This document shows, one piece after another, positions 5,009 through 6,898 of a DNA stretch of 6,898 nt; the stretch's first letter is position 1; each line of letters begins with the position of its first letter. The position numbers and the translations under genes were made by a program. Source of the DNA: Deltaproteobacteria bacterium (GTDB lineage Bacteria; Desulfobacterota; Desulfarculia; Desulfarculales; Desulfarculaceae); assembly GCA_021815655.1 (NCBI GenBank), contig JAKAGJ010000107.1:1-6898 (forward strand), read 5' to 3'. The notes beneath the pieces were generated by a model, which saw nothing but the letters and a program-made list of their open reading frames with translations, had not been told where the DNA came from and did no database searches.

Positions 5009-5836
5009 ATGGCCATCAAAAAATTCAAGCCGACCTCGCCGGGCCGCCGCTTCGCCACCCAGTTGGTGCGCGATGAGGTCACCCGCACCGAGCCCGAAAA
5101 GAGCCTGCTGGAGCCTTTGCGCAAGACCGGCGGCCGCAACGCCCACGGCCGCGTCACCGCGCGCCACAAGGGCGGCGGGCACAAGCGTCAGTACCGCGTC
5201 ATCGATTTCAAGCGGGAAAAGCTGGACATACCCGCGCGGGTGGCCAGCGTGGAGTACGACCCCAACCGTAGCGCCAACATCGCGCTTCTGTTCTACGCCG
5301 ATGGCGAGAAGCGCTACATCCTGGCTCCCAAGGGCATCCAGGTGGGCGACGAGGTCATGAGCTCCGAGAAGGCCGACATCCGGCCTGGCAACACCCTGCC
5401 CTTGGAGAACATGCCGTTGGGTACCCACGTGCACAACGTGGAGATGAAGATCAACGGCGGCGGGCAGATGGTCCGCTCGGCCGGGACCTACGCCCAGCTC
5501 ATGGCCAAGGAGGCGGGCTACGCCACCTTGAAGCTGCCCAGCGGCGAAATGCGCCGGGTGCATCTCAAGTGCCGCGCCACGGTGGGCGAGGTGGGCAACG
5601 AACAGCACGAGAACGTCAGCCTGGGCAAGGCCGGCCGCGCCCGCTGGCTGGGCAAGCGTCCCCGTGTGCGCGGCGTGGCCATGAACCCCGTCGATCACCC
5701 CATGGGCGGCGGCGAGGGCAAGTCCAGTGGTGGCCGTCACCCGGTCAGCCCCTGGGGCCAGCCTTCCAAGGGCTTCCGCACGAGGCGCAAGAAGCCGTCC
5801 GACCGCTTCATCGTGCGCCGGCGCTACCAGAAGTAG
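5009..5836 (+). CDS. rplB: 50S ribosomal protein L2
   Basis: The 275-residue protein (E. coli 273) has KPTSPGRR (7-14), GGRNAHGR (41-48), RHKGGGHK (52-59), [12 protein letters not shown] (82-93), the RSAGTYAQL segment (156-164) and [12 protein letters not shown] (226-237). H230 aligns with E. coli His229, the histidine important for peptidyl transfer; the second histidine of the common DHPHGGG motif is Met. L2 is a primary rRNA-binding protein needed for subunit association. The binding site is only the purine run GAGAGAGAG (4992-5000). The TAG stop is part of the next gene's TAGGAG binding site. Confidence 0.98.
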   Translation: MAIKKFKPTSPGRRFATQLVRDEVTRTEPEKSLLEPLRKTGGRNAHGRVTARHKGGGHKRQYRVIDFKREKLDIPARVASVEYDPNRSANIALLFYADGEKRYILAPKGIQVGDEVMSSEKADIRPGNTLPLENMPLGTHVHNVEMKINGGGQMVRSAGTYAQLMAKEAGYATLKLPSGEMRRVHLKCRATVGEVGNEQHENVSLGKAGRARWLGKRPRVRGVAMNPVDHPMGGGEGKSSGGRHPVSPWGQPSKGFRTRRKKPSDRFIVRRRYQK

Positions 5837-5847
5837 GAGCGTGAAAG

Positions 5848-6135
5848 ATGCCGCGTAGTCTGCGCAAAGGACCATTCATCGACGAGCCTCTGGGCCGCAA
5901 GGTCGAGCAGGCCCAGGCCACGGGTAGCCGCAAGGTCATCAAGACCTGGAGTCGGCGCTCCACCATCATGCCCGACTTCGTGGGGCTCACCTTCGCCGTG
6001 CACAACGGCAAGAAGTTCATACCGGTGTTCGTGACCGAGAACATGGTGGGACACAAGATGGGCGAGTTCGCCCCCACCCGCACCTTCTTTAGCCACGCCG
6101 GCGACAAGAAGGGCAAAGTGAAGGGCAAGAAGTAG
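5848..6135 (+). CDS. rpsS: 30S ribosomal protein S19
   Basis: The 95-residue protein shows SLRKGPFID (4-12), [14 protein letters not shown] (33-46), [10 protein letters not shown] (51-60) and [15 protein letters not shown] (66-80), the full set of S19 signatures. It ends in a lysine-rich tail (KKGKVKGKK). S19 lies in the small-subunit head with S13, near the A site finger and the subunit bridges. AGGAG at 5835-5839 overlaps the rplB stop and lies eight bases before ATG. It ends in TAG. Confidence 0.98.
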   Translation: MPRSLRKGPFIDEPLGRKVEQAQATGSRKVIKTWSRRSTIMPDFVGLTFAVHNGKKFIPVFVTENMVGHKMGEFAPTRTFFSHAGDKKGKVKGKK

Positions 6136-6142
6136 GTAGATC

Positions 6143-6475
6143 ATGGAAGCTCTGGCCAAGGCAAAATTCCTGCACATCTCGCCGCGCAAGGCCCGGCTGG
6201 TGGCCGACGCCATCCGCGGGCTCAAGGTGGGCGAGGCCGTGAACAAGCTGAAGTTCACCCCCAAGAAGGCCGCTGGGTTCTTCCTCAAGGTGGTCAACTC
6301 GGCGGTGGCCAACGCCTCGCAGCGTCCCGGCGTGGACGTGGACAAGCTGATCATCAAACAGGCCTACGTGGACGAAGGGCCCACCCAGAAGCGCTGGCGG
6401 CCCCGGGCCATGGGGCGGGCGTTCATCATACGCAAACGCAGCAGCCACATCACCGTGGTCGTGGCCGAGCGCTAG
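6143..6475 (+). CDS. rplV: 50S ribosomal protein L22
   Basis: The 110-residue protein has the same length as E. coli L22. It keeps [14 protein letters not shown] (13-26), ANASQRPG (57-63 region), and the tunnel-lining hairpin [17 protein letters not shown] (about 77-93). The hairpin segment around 82-84, deleted in some erythromycin-resistant E. coli, is intact. The C terminus SSHITVVV is typical. The gap to rpsS is seven bases and the binding site is a short AGG overlapping the rpsS stop, so translational coupling is likely. It ends in TAG. Confidence 0.98.
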   Translation: MEALAKAKFLHISPRKARLVADAIRGLKVGEAVNKLKFTPKKAAGFFLKVVNSAVANASQRPGVDVDKLIIKQAYVDEGPTQKRWRPRAMGRAFIIRKRSSHITVVVAER

Positions 6476-6481
6476 AAGGAG
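6476..6481 (+). promoter_or_regulatory. ribosome binding site that sets the rpsC TTG start
   Basis: AAGGAG immediately follows the rplV stop and lies seven bases before TTG 6489. There is no in-frame ATG or GTG nearby that would keep the conserved N terminus [10 protein letters not shown]. Confidence 0.8.
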
Positions 6482-6488
6482 ACCTGGT

Positions 6489-6898
6489 TTGGGACAGAAG
6501 ACTCATCCCATTGGCTTCAGGCTGGGCGTGATCAAAACCTGGGACTCCAGGTGGTTCGCTGGCAAGGACTATCCGGCGCTGGTGTTTGAGGACGACAAGA
6601 TCCGCAAGTTTCTCAAGAAGAAACTTCACCACGCCGGCATTGCCAAGATCGAGATCGAGCGTGCCGCCGACAAGGCCAAGATCCGCATCCACACCGCGCG
6701 CCCTGGCATCGTCATCGGCAAGAAGGGCGCCGAGATCGAGGCGGTGAAAAAGGAACTGGAGCGGCAGATTCGGCGCGAGGTCATGGTGGACATCCATGAG
6801 GTGCGCAAGCCCGAGATCGAGGCCCAGTTGGTGGCCGAGAACGTGGTGAGCCAGCTGGAGCGGCGCATCGCCTTCCGCCGGGCCATGAAGCGCGCCGT
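6489..6898 (+). CDS. rpsC: 30S ribosomal protein S3, partial (3' end beyond window)
   Basis: TTG starts a frame of 136 codons that runs off the right edge. The N terminus [13 protein letters not shown] (2-14) is the S3 signature. The KH RNA-binding domain follows, with [10 protein letters not shown] (71-80) as its GxxG loop and [16 protein letters not shown] (104-119) after it; the sequence ends in RRAMKRA. S3 lies at the mRNA entry site of the small subunit and contributes to the ribosomal helicase. The start is set by AAGGAG seven bases upstream. The use of TTG is unusual for such a highly expressed gene. The gap to rplV is 13 bases, in the standard S10-operon order. Confidence 0.96.
   Translation, partial: MGQKTHPIGFRLGVIKTWDSRWFAGKDYPALVFEDDKIRKFLKKKLHHAGIAKIEIERAADKAKIRIHTARPGIVIGKKGAEIEAVKKELERQIRREVMVDIHEVRKPEIEAQLVAENVVSQLERRIAFRRAMKRA

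Noticed and set aside
1..6898. Mobile elements, CRISPR arrays, attachment sites or phage genes
   Set aside because: I saw no spaced repeats, transposase motifs, terminal inverted repeats or duplicated tRNA 3' ends; the content is conserved translation genes plus one AAA+ gene.

Overview
The window looks like a chromosomal segment of a GC-rich bacterium, most likely a deltaproteobacterium (Desulfobacterota). I infer this from the high GC in third codon positions, the form of the ribosomal proteins, and a Thr-Tyr-Thr tRNA cluster leading into tuf. I recognised everything from the sequence alone; no database was searched, and the lineage call is moderate.

Left part (1-1052, minus strand): the first 350 codons of a ClpX-type AAA+ unfoldase, cut by the window edge. 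It has the ATPase motifs, the GYVG pore loop and a ClpP-docking-like VGF tripeptide. It lacks the N-terminal zinc finger and the usual GGRKHP segment. It has its own start site and a plausible promoter, divergent from the rest of the window.

Middle (1053-1822): a control region with one good and one weaker sigma70-like promoter pointing right, then three tRNA genes with encoded CCA: tRNA-Thr(TGT), tRNA-Tyr(GTA) and tRNA-Thr(GGT). The order resembles the E. coli thrU-tyrU-glyT-thrT-tufB operon without the glycine tRNA. The spacers are rich in inverted repeats, and a 10-bp bulged hairpin sits just before the tuf ribosome binding site.

Right part (1823-6898, plus strand): tuf (EF-Tu), then the S10 operon in its standard order: rpsJ, rplC, rplD, rplW, rplB, rpsS, rplV and rpsC (cut by the right edge). 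Gaps are short (7-59 bp, with one 4-bp overlap) and no terminator with a T-run is seen. The tRNAs, EF-Tu and ribosomal proteins therefore probably form one long translation-apparatus transcript. EF-Tu delivers the aminoacyl-tRNAs, S10, S19 and S3 build the small-subunit head, and L3, L4, L23, L2 and L22 build the large-subunit core and exit tunnel.

Most of the window is conserved housekeeping DNA, and I see no clear new system. The points most worth a second look are the four-cysteine insertion in EF-Tu, the finger-less ClpX relative, the joining of a tufB-type tRNA cluster to the S10 operon, the structured tuf leader, and heavy use of TAG stops in highly expressed genes.
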